Below, piece by piece: positions 8,224 through 16,543 of a DNA stretch of 64,000 bases; the stretch's first letter is position 1, and every line of letters starts with the position of its first letter. Origin of the DNA: Streptomyces sp. NBC_01233 (GTDB lineage: Bacteria; Actinomycetota; Actinomycetes; Streptomycetales; Streptomycetaceae); NCBI RefSeq assembly GCF_035989305.1, contig NZ_CP108514.1:7916501-7980500 (forward strand), written 5' to 3'. Made by a program: the position numbers and the translations under genes. Below the pieces are notes generated by a model. It was not told the DNA's origin, searched no databases, and was given only the letters and a program-made list of their open reading frames with translations.

Positions 8224-9011
8224 TAGTCGGCCTGCAGGACGAAGAACAGGAAGCACAGGAAGCGCGGCTTGGCCGCGATGGCCTCGGGGAACATCTCGCG
8301 GGCGGCGGGATCAGGCTCCGGCTCGCTGATGACCGTAATCCGGAAACCGGCCCCGATGAAAGCCTCGATCATCGCGTGCAGCGGCCTGTTCCACCTGCTC
8401 ACCAGGGCGGTATGGCCGCCAATGGTCCACTCCACGGTCCATTTGGTGGTGTCGAAGTAGTTGTGCTCGGCCTCGCGACCGGCCTCGCGGTGTATGAGGT
8501 TGATGGCAAAGGGATGGTCGACAGATGCGATCAGCCGACCGCCGGGCCTGAGTACGCGTCGCAGCTCGGCCAGCGCCGGCCCCCAGTCCTCCAGATAGTG
8601 CAGCACCAGGGACGCCGTTACATCGTCGAATATGTCATCAGCATAAGGAAGCGGGCTGCCCAGGTCCGCCACCTGCAGGTCCGCACCGTCGCCGAGCCGC
8701 CGCCGAGCCAGCTCCAGCATCCCGGCACTCGTGTCGAAGCCACTCACAACGGCGCCACGGTCGCGCAGCGCGGCAAACAGGGCCCCCGACCCGCAGCCGG
8801 CGTCGAGAATCCGTCGGCCGGCCACGTCTCCAGCGAGGGCCAGCATCGCGGGCCGCTCGTAGTAGGCATTGACCAGGTTGGTTTCGTTTGCGGCCGCGTA
8901 CGCCTCGGCGAAGCTGTTGTAGTCGTTGGTCTTCGACGGTTCCGCACTCACTGCGGACGGCGAGACCAGCTTGGTGGAGATCGCGTGCTCTTGGCGCTCA
9001 CTTGAGATCAT
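8223..9011 (-). CDS. SAM-dependent class I methyltransferase
   Basis: 262 aa. Rossmann-fold methyltransferase of the Methyltransf_11/25 type: motif I ILDAGCGSGALF (about residues 68-79), acidic motif VSGFDTSAGMLELA, motif II-like DLQVADLGSPLPYADDIFD, and LRPGGRLIASVDHPF. Such proteins methylate small molecules or other substrates; the substrate is not inferable. The stop codon is now TAA built from the IS end; the pre-insertion stop was TAG within CTAG. ATG start chosen; the first about 25 residues look unstructured and an internal start is possible. Confidence 0.85.
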   Translation of the reverse strand: MISSERQEHAISTKLVSPSAVSAEPSKTNDYNSFAEAYAAANETNLVNAYYERPAMLALAGDVAGRRILDAGCGSGALFAALRDRGAVVSGFDTSAGMLELARRRLGDGADLQVADLGSPLPYADDIFDDVTASLVLHYLEDWGPALAELRRVLRPGGRLIASVDHPFAINLIHREAGREAEHNYFDTTKWTVEWTIGGHTALVSRWNRPLHAMIEAFIGAGFRITVISEPEPDPAAREMFPEAIAAKPRFLCFLFFVLQAD

Positions 9012-9158
9012 GGTGCGGGAGACGTGTGCTGCACCAGTTCAGTTCCGGGCCGCTCCCGACGGCCCTCACATCCTTCGAGATCCAACGAGCCGTTCGTTCC
9101 CGAGTTCGTCCAGCACCGCCCGGTGCGGCCGACGCCACAGGCCGGCCTCGGTCCATAC

Positions 9159-9335
9159 CGACCTGCACCGAGACCCAACGCCTGTTCACCACCCTGACCA
9201 GCCGGGCCCACGACCTCGCGCACCGACTCCGCTGGTCACACTGGCGACGCCGACATCAGGCCCGCGCCCGCGACTGCCACTACCGACGGCAAGCAGCCGC
9301 CCAGCCATGAAGATCACGATCTACGGCTGGAGTAC
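9159..9335 (+). mobile_element. Remnant of an IS701 element-C-like end
   Basis: About 177 bp matching the 3' end of the element C transposase (QRLFTTLTSRAHDLAHRLRW onward) and its terminal repeat ending GGCTGGAGTA, followed by CTAG (9336-9339). Orientation is opposite to the full copy at 3238-4663. The rest of the element is gone. Confidence 0.85.
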
Positions 9336-9398
9336 TAGGCGCCCCGTCGGCACCTCAAGTAGCCTGCGGCTCCCGTCGAGTGAGACTGAGGCGCCACA

Positions 9399-10121
9399 GT
9401 GACCGATCCGACCCCCGAGCAGTGCCGCGAAGCCATACGCGAGATCATCGACGACTACCGCAAGGCCACCTCGGCCCCCACCCAGGAACGCAAGCGCCGC
9501 GTCGTCCTCATCGGCCACGGCTGGTGCGCAGAGATCCATCGCATCGCTGAAGCCGTGCTCACGCTGATCGATAACGGCCACCGCCACGAATCGCTGGTCC
9601 TCGTGCGTACCGCCTGGGAAATGACCATCAGCCTGCACTGGCTGAGCCAGAAGGGCGATAAAGGCGCCGAAGGCGTCTTCTTCGAGGGGGCCCGCCAGTC
9701 GAAAGCCCTCGTCAAGGACATGACGACTGCAAGTTTCAGCGTTCCCCAGGCCGTCCTGGACGCGACACAGCAGCTGCCCGTCGACAAGACCGAGGAATGG
9801 GAGACTTTCAAGAGGTTCCAAGCCCAGTGCGATGCAATCGACCCCAAGAGGGATCTGTACACCGTCTACCGCTACTTGAGCGGATCCACCCACCCCAGCG
9901 AGCACTCCGCATTCGCCTTCCTCGACCCCCGAACCGAGCCGCTGGGCCTGCTCATGAAACCGAAGAGTGGACTTCCCGTCTCGGAAGTCACCATGGCCCA
10001 ATGCCTGATCTGGGCCGGGCGGGCCTTTGACTCGCTGATCAGCGGGCAGCCCCGCAAGCAGTTCCTCAAGCAGAAGGCGCGTGAACTCGGTCTCGTCCCG
10101 GTGCTGCCGCACGTCAACTAG
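9399..10121 (+). CDS. DUF5677-like hypothetical protein
   Basis: 240 aa, GTG start after CTGAGGCGCCACA. Mostly helical: AIREIIDDYRKATS, an EIHRIAEAVLTLIDNGHRHE helix, then LVRTAWEMTISLHWLSQKG. It resembles DUF5677-type proteins, which have conserved acidic helices and unknown function; the match is from memory and weak. Contains HPSEHSAFAF near the C-terminal third. The TAG stop (10119-10121) uses the TA target and the first base of the IS630-family element, so the protein is complete despite the insertion. Confidence 0.55.
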   Translation: MTDPTPEQCREAIREIIDDYRKATSAPTQERKRRVVLIGHGWCAEIHRIAEAVLTLIDNGHRHESLVLVRTAWEMTISLHWLSQKGDKGAEGVFFEGARQSKALVKDMTTASFSVPQAVLDATQQLPVDKTEEWETFKRFQAQCDAIDPKRDLYTVYRYLSGSTHPSEHSAFAFLDPRTEPLGLLMKPKSGLPVSEVTMAQCLIWAGRAFDSLISGQPRKQFLKQKARELGLVPVLPHVN

Positions 10122-11386
10122 TGTCCTGCGCCGGAAATCCATCGGTAGATCTGCGGCGTCGCCGGTGCCGAGTCTCGGCCGCCGATCAGGCAGTTACTGA
10201 GGTTGTAGGCGTGGTGTCGGCAGTGTGAGTCCGGTCCCGGTGAGGCATCCGTCGATGATGTCGCTGCGGTACTGGATCTGGCGGAGCCCGTATCGCAGTC
10301 GGCGAATGAGGTGCTCGGGATCGGTGAAGGCGGTGTTGGCCTGGCTGGTCCGGCGGAGGATCGACCAGATGCTTTCCACCGGGTTGAAGTCGGGTGCGTA
10401 GGGCGGCAGGTGGTAGGCGTTGATCCAGTCGTGCGCGTCGATGAAGGCCCGCATGCGGCGGTCTTTGTGGACGTTCAGGTTGTCCCAGATGAGGACGATC
10501 GGCCCGTCCAGCTGCTGGTGGGCGGCTATGAGGAGGTCGCGGTACTCGGTCCAGGCGAAGCTCTTGCGGCCGCCGCTCTTGTGGTCGGTGTGTCGTTTGG
10601 GCCGGTAGATCAGGCGGGATCGTTCGCCGGGTTTGTAGCAGCACAGGGCGGCGATGGAGAAACGGCGCTGGGAACGGCCTCGGACCCGGATGACCGGAGT
10701 GGATCCGCGCCGGCTCCAGGTGCGGATGGTCGGCGGCGTCATCGAGAATCCTGCCTCGTCCTCGAAGACGATCCAGGCCCCGAGCGCCGCCGCGGTGGTT
10801 CCAGGTGCGGCCACACCTCCTTCACCCAGCCGACCACCGCCGCCTCGTCCCGCTCGACGGCACGACGGGCCGGAACCTGGTGGCTCCAGCCACGGCGCCG
10901 GAGCATCTGGGAGATGCCCGACAACGTCATGCTCTTGTGGAACCGCCGGCCGATCAGCGTCTTGATCCTGGCCAGCGTCCACCGCTGATCCGGCCAGCCG
11001 TGAGCGATCGGGCCTTTGGCCAACTCCTCCTCTAGTACGGCAAACAGCCCATCGCTCAGCTTCGGATGCGACGCCGGGCCACGGGAACGAACCGCGTCCT
11101 GGCCGTCCTCCCGCCAGGCCCGCCGCCACCTCTGGACGGACCGGACACTGACCCGTAACTCCTTCGCGATTTCGGTGCTGCCCCGCCCGTCGGCGAACAT
11201 CGCGACTGCTTCCATCCGGACCCGCTCACGGAATGCTTGCCTCTCCGCGGTCAGACCCCCACCCTGCGGATACCTCATACCTCCGGCATACCGCGACGAT
11301 CACCAACCGTCAGCCCCTACGACAACACGACTTCAAGGTCAGTAGAGGCATGCCGGAACTGTCCACGAACTTCCGGGGCAGGACAC
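10121..11386 (-). mobile_element. IS630-family insertion sequence
   Basis: 1266 bp; ends GTGTCCTGCGCCGGAA and, at the other end, the complement of TTCCGGGGCAGGACAC. Flanked by TA (10119-10120 and 11387-11388), the IS630/Tc1 target, within CTAG. Parent or sibling of the 118-bp MITE at 3055. Confidence 0.88.
10194..11278 (-). pseudogene. IS630-family transposase, split by a frame change
   Basis: The N-terminal part (from 11278) has the helix-turn-helix region GRGSTEIAKELRVSVRSVQR followed by the winged segment RWTLARIKTLIGRRFHKS. The catalytic part lies in the -1 frame: IVFEDEAGFSM (first Asp), LIWDNLNVHKDRRM (second Asp), YAPDFNPVESIWSILRR (Glu). The frame changes around 10790-10805, between VWPHLE and LGAWIVFEDE, with no classic slippery run. 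It may be an inactivating indel; frameshift expression is possible but less supported than in the IS5 copies. Confidence 0.8.
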
Positions 11387-11522
11387 TAGCCGAGCGTCTC
11401 GGCCTGCATGGTCGGCGGAGTTGCTGTCGCTGATGGTGGCGCAGGGCTCGGGTACTTAGTCGGCTCCGGTTGCGCCCGCCATGGTTCGTGAGGGCGGACG
11501 TCTTCCCATGGCGGGCGCCCAT

Positions 11523-12908
11523 TCAGCGCCTGGAAGCCGGGCGGTGCGATGTGGCCGGGGGTGGGACCGCAACCGGCGGATGGATGAGGCTGGGGGCTGC
11601 GCCGGTGGCGCGGAGTGAGGGCGGCCCGTTGCTGTAGCCGTGAGCGAGTTCAAAGGTGACGTCCTGGATGAGGGACGTGGGGGCGTGTGTGGAGAGGTGG
11701 ATGGCCCATGTGGGGTTGTCGGCCGTGTTTCCGCCCCAGATGGTCCAGGCCGGCAGCGGGTTGCCTTGCTTGACGTGGGTGTCGAAGCGGAGACCTGCCC
11801 CGTCGGCCGTGGGTGCGGTCCAGTCGATCAGCCGGGCTCCGCATTTCAGAGGCCAGCCCGTGTCTTCGAGGGGGCGGGATGCTTGGGCGAGGTCTTCCTC
11901 CTTGACGGGGGTGGCGGGGCCCAGGCCCCAGGAGTCCTCGGTGCTGAGGCCGTCGAGGAGGACGCGGATGATCTCGACCGGGGTGGTTGGGGTGGCGGTA
12001 GCGTGCCAGAGGCGTTCGCCGACGGGCGATTCGTAGGCGGCGATCGTCCAGAGGCTGTCGCCTTGGGCTGCGCCGTGAAGGAACTCGACGCGCAGGGTGA
12101 GGGATTCGTGGCTGGCGATGGTGGTCTCGTCGTGCGGGCGCCATTTCTCCCATTCCCCGTGGGTCGCGAAGAAGTCGTTGAGAAGGGCTTCGTGGTCGCC
12201 AGGACCGTTGGCATACACGGGTACCAGCTGTGACACCTCCTCAGCCGCGGGGGTCGCCGGCGCTGCTGCAGGTGCTGTGGACGGCGGTGCCGTGCCCAGG
12301 GCTTCGTTGGCGGCTTGCTCGATGTCGGTGAGAGGGGCTGGTCCGGGGCGGACCGCAACGGTGTGGCGGCGATGGAAGTCGGCCACTGCCTCGGCCTCGG
12401 AGGCGTAGTCCGTCTCCTCCGAGCGCAGGTGGTCTTCTCCGTGGAGGTGGACGCTCTTGCCTCCGGTGTAGGTGCCCACTGCGAGGGTGGTCCAGTTGTC
12501 ACGGGCGTGGAGGTGGATGACGAGGCGGCCGGAGGCGATGTCGTCGTGGATCCGCTGGGCTTCACCCGTGGCCTCGCGGATCTCCTCCCGGGTCAGCCAC
12601 TTCCAGTGCGTTGGGGCGTTGCCGTAGGTCCACTCGGTGTCGATCTCCTCCTGGAGGGCGGCGGTGATCTCCACGATTGCTCCGCTCTGCCGGAGGGCGA
12701 AGGCGGCCTTTTCAGCGTGGTGGGGTTCGTCGTGGTCGATTCGGGCCAGGACCATGCTGTCGTTGCCGGTCGGGCGGAATCCGTACTCGGAGAGCACGGC
12801 GCGGGCGAGGTAGCGGTCGGGGGTGCTGATAGTGGCGATCACGGCGCTGCTGTGGTCAGGGTGGAGGGCCAGGCGGACGTTGTGGGTGTCGGGTGTGGCG
12901 TGGGGCAT
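11523..12908 (-). CDS. DUF317-family protein with extra N-terminal domain
   Basis: 461 aa, ATG start. The C-terminal half carries DUF317-type repeats (LWTIAAYESPVGERLWHATA, TTPVEIIRVLLDGL, PTWAIHLSTHAPTSLIQDV), a family common on Streptomyces plasmids and integrative elements, function unknown. The N-terminal 75 residues (AVIATISTPDRYLARAVLSE, GFRPTGNDSMVLARIDHDE) resemble the protein at 54816-55247. Pro/Ala linkers separate the parts. Last gene of the long minus-strand train; 57 bp separate it from the DnaB-N gene upstream. Confidence 0.8.
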   Translation of the reverse strand: MPHATPDTHNVRLALHPDHSSAVIATISTPDRYLARAVLSEYGFRPTGNDSMVLARIDHDEPHHAEKAAFALRQSGAIVEITAALQEEIDTEWTYGNAPTHWKWLTREEIREATGEAQRIHDDIASGRLVIHLHARDNWTTLAVGTYTGGKSVHLHGEDHLRSEETDYASEAEAVADFHRRHTVAVRPGPAPLTDIEQAANEALGTAPPSTAPAAAPATPAAEEVSQLVPVYANGPGDHEALLNDFFATHGEWEKWRPHDETTIASHESLTLRVEFLHGAAQGDSLWTIAAYESPVGERLWHATATPTTPVEIIRVLLDGLSTEDSWGLGPATPVKEEDLAQASRPLEDTGWPLKCGARLIDWTAPTADGAGLRFDTHVKQGNPLPAWTIWGGNTADNPTWAIHLSTHAPTSLIQDVTFELAHGYSNGPPSLRATGAAPSLIHPPVAVPPPATSHRPASRR

Positions 12909-12966
12909 GTGACTCGCTTCTCGGGTCCGGCCGACGGGTGGCCGGCCGGACCCGGGTGGGGTGGGC

Positions 12967-14085
12967 TTATCGGGAAGACCGCGGGGAGGCGGCTGGGGCG
13001 CTGGTCCGCGGGTGGGAAGGACCGGCCCGGGAGGCCGGGACTGGTGGGCGTGCGGCGGTCGGCTGGCCTGTGGCGTGCTGCCAGCGGGCCCGGACCCCGG
13101 CGAGGTGGGCGAGGGCCCGACGACTGCCGGTGATCACCTGGTGTGGGGAGTTCGTCAGGTCCTGAGCGAAGGCTTGGACGTGCAGGCCCGCGAGGTACGC
13201 GTGGCGCAAGAGGGCACGTCGCAGGATCTGCTCGCCCCAGTGCTCCGGCGGTCCTGCCGGGGTGTCCAGCAGCTCTAGGACGTCCTGCGGGCCGAACGCG
13301 GGCGTGAGCAGACCGTTCTGCTGTGCCTCCCAGAGCACGGTCACCTTGTCGACCGGCTCGCCCCGGCTGGCCAGAGAGGTCAGGCACCGGTACAGCCCCC
13401 CGTACAGCGCGGTGGTGAAGTCCTCCGGGCGAAGCCACCGCATCGACGCCAATGCCGCCGGATACGCGGCGGCCGTCGACAGCAGCAGCTGCTCCTCCCC
13501 GGCGGATTCAGGGCCCTCCTGGTGGTCCTGCGGTGCCGGCGGAGGGGTGCGGGGCAGTGAGCCGGGGTGGGAGGGGAAAGAAGAGGCCAGGTGATCGAGG
13601 AGCGCGGTGAGAGCGTCCGCGCGGCGCAGCGTCACGGCGGCGGGGTTGGGGAGCCCGGGGTCGGTGGCGGCCTGGACGAGGTGGCCGGCGTGCATGAGGA
13701 CGGTTCGTCGGGCGTGGTCGGACCGGACCATCCGCGCGTAGGCGGGGGCGTGGGCGGGATCGGGGCAGGCGCCAGCCAGGGCGTGGAGGTAGCTGGGGGT
13801 CAGCCCGCGGGCGTGAGGGCGTGCGTGGGCGAGGACGGCTGTGATCCACACCGGCTCCTTGACGTGGAGGTCCGGGGGCGGTGCGGTGAGCGTGGCCATC
13901 GCCGCGAAGAGTGCCCGGTGGTTGGCGGAGGCGAAGCGACCGGGGTCGAGGGGGCCGATCGTCTTGATCCGGTGCGGGTCGAGGAGAAGGGCGCCGAGAA
14001 GGGCCTGCTCGGCGTAGTAGACGGGTGGATTCGGCGGGATGTCCGCCAGGCCGAACTCCGGGTCGGGCCGCGGGACGATGGGCAT
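12967..14085 (-). CDS. Tandem DnaB N-terminal-domain protein lacking a helicase domain
   Basis: 372 aa. Two copies of the helical DnaB N-terminal domain: residues about 15-125 (YAEQALLGALLLDPHRI, RFASANHRALFAAMATL) and about 180-300 (GEEQLLLSTAAAYPAAL, LRPEDFTTALYGGLYRCLTS, VTVLWEAQQNGLL). No Walker A or RecA-like domain follows; the C-terminus is a Pro/Ala/Arg tail. In DnaB this domain binds primase and stabilises the hexamer, so the protein could recruit or interfere with replication proteins during transfer (inference). ATG 14085 shares one base with the stop of the upstream methyltransferase gene. Confidence 0.8.
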   Translation of the reverse strand: MPIVPRPDPEFGLADIPPNPPVYYAEQALLGALLLDPHRIKTIGPLDPGRFASANHRALFAAMATLTAPPPDLHVKEPVWITAVLAHARPHARGLTPSYLHALAGACPDPAHAPAYARMVRSDHARRTVLMHAGHLVQAATDPGLPNPAAVTLRRADALTALLDHLASSFPSHPGSLPRTPPPAPQDHQEGPESAGEEQLLLSTAAAYPAALASMRWLRPEDFTTALYGGLYRCLTSLASRGEPVDKVTVLWEAQQNGLLTPAFGPQDVLELLDTPAGPPEHWGEQILRRALLRHAYLAGLHVQAFAQDLTNSPHQVITGSRRALAHLAGVRARWQHATGQPTAARPPVPASRAGPSHPRTSAPAASPRSSR

Positions 14086-15320
14086 CAGGCGGCCAGGATG
14101 AAGTCGGCACGAGTGAGGCTCTTCCCGAGATGCGGCGCCAGGAGGTGGCCGGCCAGCAGGGGCGGGACAGCGTTGCCGATCTGGCTGAACTGCGCTCCCT
14201 TCGTGCCGGCCCACGGATAGCCCGCGGGAAAGGTCTGCAGCGCCCCTGCTTCGGCGGCGGTGATCCGGATGGGATCGGGAGCGGTCGCCTCCCCGCCGGT
14301 AGCGGTGCCCGCGGGTTCCGCGACCCACACGCACTCGTTCGCCCGGTGCCCGAAGAACAAGGTCCCGGCCGGCTCGTCGATGGCGCGGATGGTGGCGTTG
14401 GCCTGGTTGTTGCTCCGGAGCGACCAGGCCCAGGGGTGCCTCCCGCAGATGCAGGCCGGAGAGTCGGAGCGGGACGGACGCGTTCGCTTCCGCTGGGCGG
14501 CGGGGCGCGAGGTGGGGGGCTTCCAGGTGCCGCGGTCGCGGGCATCGGTGAGCGTCTTGCGGGCCCCGGACGGGAAGGGCTCCGGCCCTCCGCCCGGGCC
14601 GCCGCCTGCGCAGACCGTCGGGACGGGACGGTCGGTGGCTCCCCAGCCGAGCGCCTCCGCCATGGACACCCACTTCTCGCGACCCGGGCCGAACAACGAC
14701 TCGGGCTCGGCAGTCTGGGCATGAGTCGGCGTCGGCGGTTCGGCCACGCGGATCCGGGAGGCGATCAGGATCGCCCGTCGCCGCGTCTGCGGAACACCCC
14801 AGTCGGCGGCGTTGAGAATTCCGGTCCAGGCGGAGAAGCCCCAGGTCCTGAGGATGGCGGCGTACTGTCGCCACAGAGGCAGGACGTCCGGGACTTCCTC
14901 CATGAGGACCCACTCCGGCTCGCCCACCGAGTTCAGGGCATGGAGATAGCGCATGGGCTCCGCGGCCAACAGGGACCGGGGGTCCTTGCACGCGGCCAGG
15001 AGCTTCGCCCTGGTGTCACGGCCAGCGGCGAGGTCCGCGACGGCTCGGTGGACCAGCGGCTGGTCCACCAGCCCGAGCCGCCTGCCGGCCACGGACCACG
15101 CCTGACACGGCGGGCTCGCTATGAACCCGTCGGTGCGGCCGACCAGTGGCCCCACCGGGTACATCGCCACATCGGTGCGGATCGTCACCTGCCCAGCACG
15201 CGCACGGGTTTTGCACGCCCACTCGTCCCACTCCAGGCCTATGTCCCGAACGCCGAGGACTTGCAGGGCGTGGCTCCAGCCCCCCGGACCCGCGAAGAGG
15301 TCAAAGACGTAGCGCCTCAC
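14085..15320 (-). CDS. DNA (cytosine-5-)-methyltransferase, orphan
   Basis: 411 aa. C5-MTase motifs: I (VFDLFAGPGGWSHAL), IV with catalytic Cys (ASPPCQAWSVAG), VI (VLMEEVPDV in place of ENV), VIII (QTRRRAILIA), X (QIGNAVPPLLAGHLL). The target-recognition region is about 230-340. GTG 15320 is chosen because it forms a GTGA overlap with the preceding small gene and places motif I at the N-terminus. No restriction gene is adjacent, so it probably protects the element or regulates it. The C-terminus LTRADFILAA resembles that of the unrelated methyltransferase at 42032. Confidence 0.92.
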   Translation of the reverse strand: MRRYVFDLFAGPGGWSHALQVLGVRDIGLEWDEWACKTRARAGQVTIRTDVAMYPVGPLVGRTDGFIASPPCQAWSVAGRRLGLVDQPLVHRAVADLAAGRDTRAKLLAACKDPRSLLAAEPMRYLHALNSVGEPEWVLMEEVPDVLPLWRQYAAILRTWGFSAWTGILNAADWGVPQTRRRAILIASRIRVAEPPTPTHAQTAEPESLFGPGREKWVSMAEALGWGATDRPVPTVCAGGGPGGGPEPFPSGARKTLTDARDRGTWKPPTSRPAAQRKRTRPSRSDSPACICGRHPWAWSLRSNNQANATIRAIDEPAGTLFFGHRANECVWVAEPAGTATGGEATAPDPIRITAAEAGALQTFPAGYPWAGTKGAQFSQIGNAVPPLLAGHLLAPHLGKSLTRADFILAA

Positions 15321-15538
15321 GCCGCCAGCCCCGCGCCGCCCTGGACGAGCTCCGTGCGGACGCTCCAGCCGCGCCAGGCCCATGACAAGCGGCTATGGGC
15401 CGCCCCCTGTTCCAGCTCTTCTAGATCGGTGTCGGATGCCTCAGCGGCGATCCCTTCCGCGAAGGAGGGCGCGACCCAGGATGTGGGCTCAGCGAGGGGG
15501 CGGTCGTGGTGGCGGGGGTTGTCCAAGGGGGATTCCAA
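15317..15538 (-). CDS. Small hypothetical protein upstream of the C5 methyltransferase
   Basis: 73 aa from TTG 15538; stop overlaps the methyltransferase start (GTGA). Sequence features: acidic stretch SDTDLEELEQGA and the C-terminus VQGGAGLAA. No family recognised. Existence is supported by the overlap and codon usage only. Confidence 0.45.
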   Translation of the reverse strand: MESPLDNPRHHDRPLAEPTSWVAPSFAEGIAAEASDTDLEELEQGAAHSRLSWAWRGWSVRTELVQGGAGLAA

Positions 15539-15593
15539 ATGTGGTGCGGGCGCTGGATCTGACCACGGCGCGTAGGCAGGAGAGAGGGCACGG

Positions 15594-16487
15594 TCAGCGG
15601 ACTCGTGCCGGTGATGCGGAGGAGCGGGCGGGCCGAGCGGTCGGGGTTTCTGGGGCAGAGGTGTGGGGGTGATGTCCGAGGAAGGCAGCCACAGACAGTG
15701 CTCCGCTGAGGGTGAGGCGGACGCGGTCGCGGGGAGGACCCCCGTCGAAGGCGGGAGGTGCCCCGGCGGCCTCGATGGCGATGAGTCCGCTGGCTTCCAG
15801 GACGCGCAGCGTGTCGACGCGCACAGAGCCGTCGCGACTGTGGACGTACTCGCGCCCCTGCGGTCGGCCGATCACGACGTGCCCTCGCGCGGTTGCGTGA
15901 AGTGCGGTCCGTTCGGCGGGAGTCAGACCGTCAGCTGCCGTGGTCGTGGGGGCCCTGCGGCGCTGCATCTCCAAGGCGACTGCGCTCGCTGACTCGACGG
16001 CCGCGGCTGGAGCCAGAGCGGTCAGCTCACGGGCAAGCTGGATCTGGCGCTCGATCTCTCCGCCCCGGGACGCCGGCTTCGACGGCGAAGCCGGTGCGCC
16101 GAGCAGGGCCTTGGCCTCGGCGAGGTGCCGGACCGCCTGTCCGGTGAGAACAGCGAGTTGCTTGATCCGGACTGCGGCCTCGGTCAGCGCGACGTTCGCG
16201 TACATCGGCTGGTCCTCGATGGCCTGGACAGCCTCCAGGCACGCGCTCACCAAGATCTGAGCGGACACGTGCCCGCGCGCGGCACCGTAGGTCGGGCGGA
16301 GCCGGGCCATGTGGTCGTTGTACTGGGTGAACTGGTCGCTCAGCGCGAGCAGACGTACCACTGGAGAGGGCTCGTCGGGGATGGGCGGCGGGGCAGGGGC
16401 CGCGACGGGCAGGGAGGCGGCGGGGGCGGGTTCGGGCGGCGAGGGTGTCTCGGGGAGGGAGAAGAGGACGTCTTCGGTCAAGAGCAC
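15594..16487 (-). CDS. Hypothetical winged-helix-like protein
   Basis: 297 aa, GTG start with GAAGG four bases upstream. Pro/Ala-rich N-terminus, a helical middle (HMARLRPTYGAARGHVSAQI, a domain also hinted at in neighbours), and a C-terminal module starting LTPAERTALHATARGHVVIG, then VRVDTLRVLEASGLIAIE and RVRLTLSGALSVAAFL. That module has the helix-turn-helix plus wing pattern seen also in the proteins at 16544 and 44727. DNA binding is inferred only from pattern. Confidence 0.6.
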   Translation of the reverse strand: MLLTEDVLFSLPETPSPPEPAPAASLPVAAPAPPPIPDEPSPVVRLLALSDQFTQYNDHMARLRPTYGAARGHVSAQILVSACLEAVQAIEDQPMYANVALTEAAVRIKQLAVLTGQAVRHLAEAKALLGAPASPSKPASRGGEIERQIQLARELTALAPAAAVESASAVALEMQRRRAPTTTAADGLTPAERTALHATARGHVVIGRPQGREYVHSRDGSVRVDTLRVLEASGLIAIEAAGAPPAFDGGPPRDRVRLTLSGALSVAAFLGHHPHTSAPETPTARPARSSASPARVR

Positions 16488-16543
16488 TGGCCTTCGGGGG
16501 AGGGCCGTCGTCAGGTGGGGCGCTCCGCTACGGGGTGATCAAG

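Noticed and set aside
14085..14991. Long open frame extending the DnaB-N gene upstream by 300 residues
   Set aside because: It is a GC-driven shadow of the C5 methyltransferase; the ATG at the stop/start contact fits the domain boundary.
14085..15320. Restriction-modification system with the C5 methyltransferase
   Set aside because: No endonuclease-like gene is adjacent; neighbours are DnaB-N and hypothetical proteins. The same holds for the enzyme at 42032.
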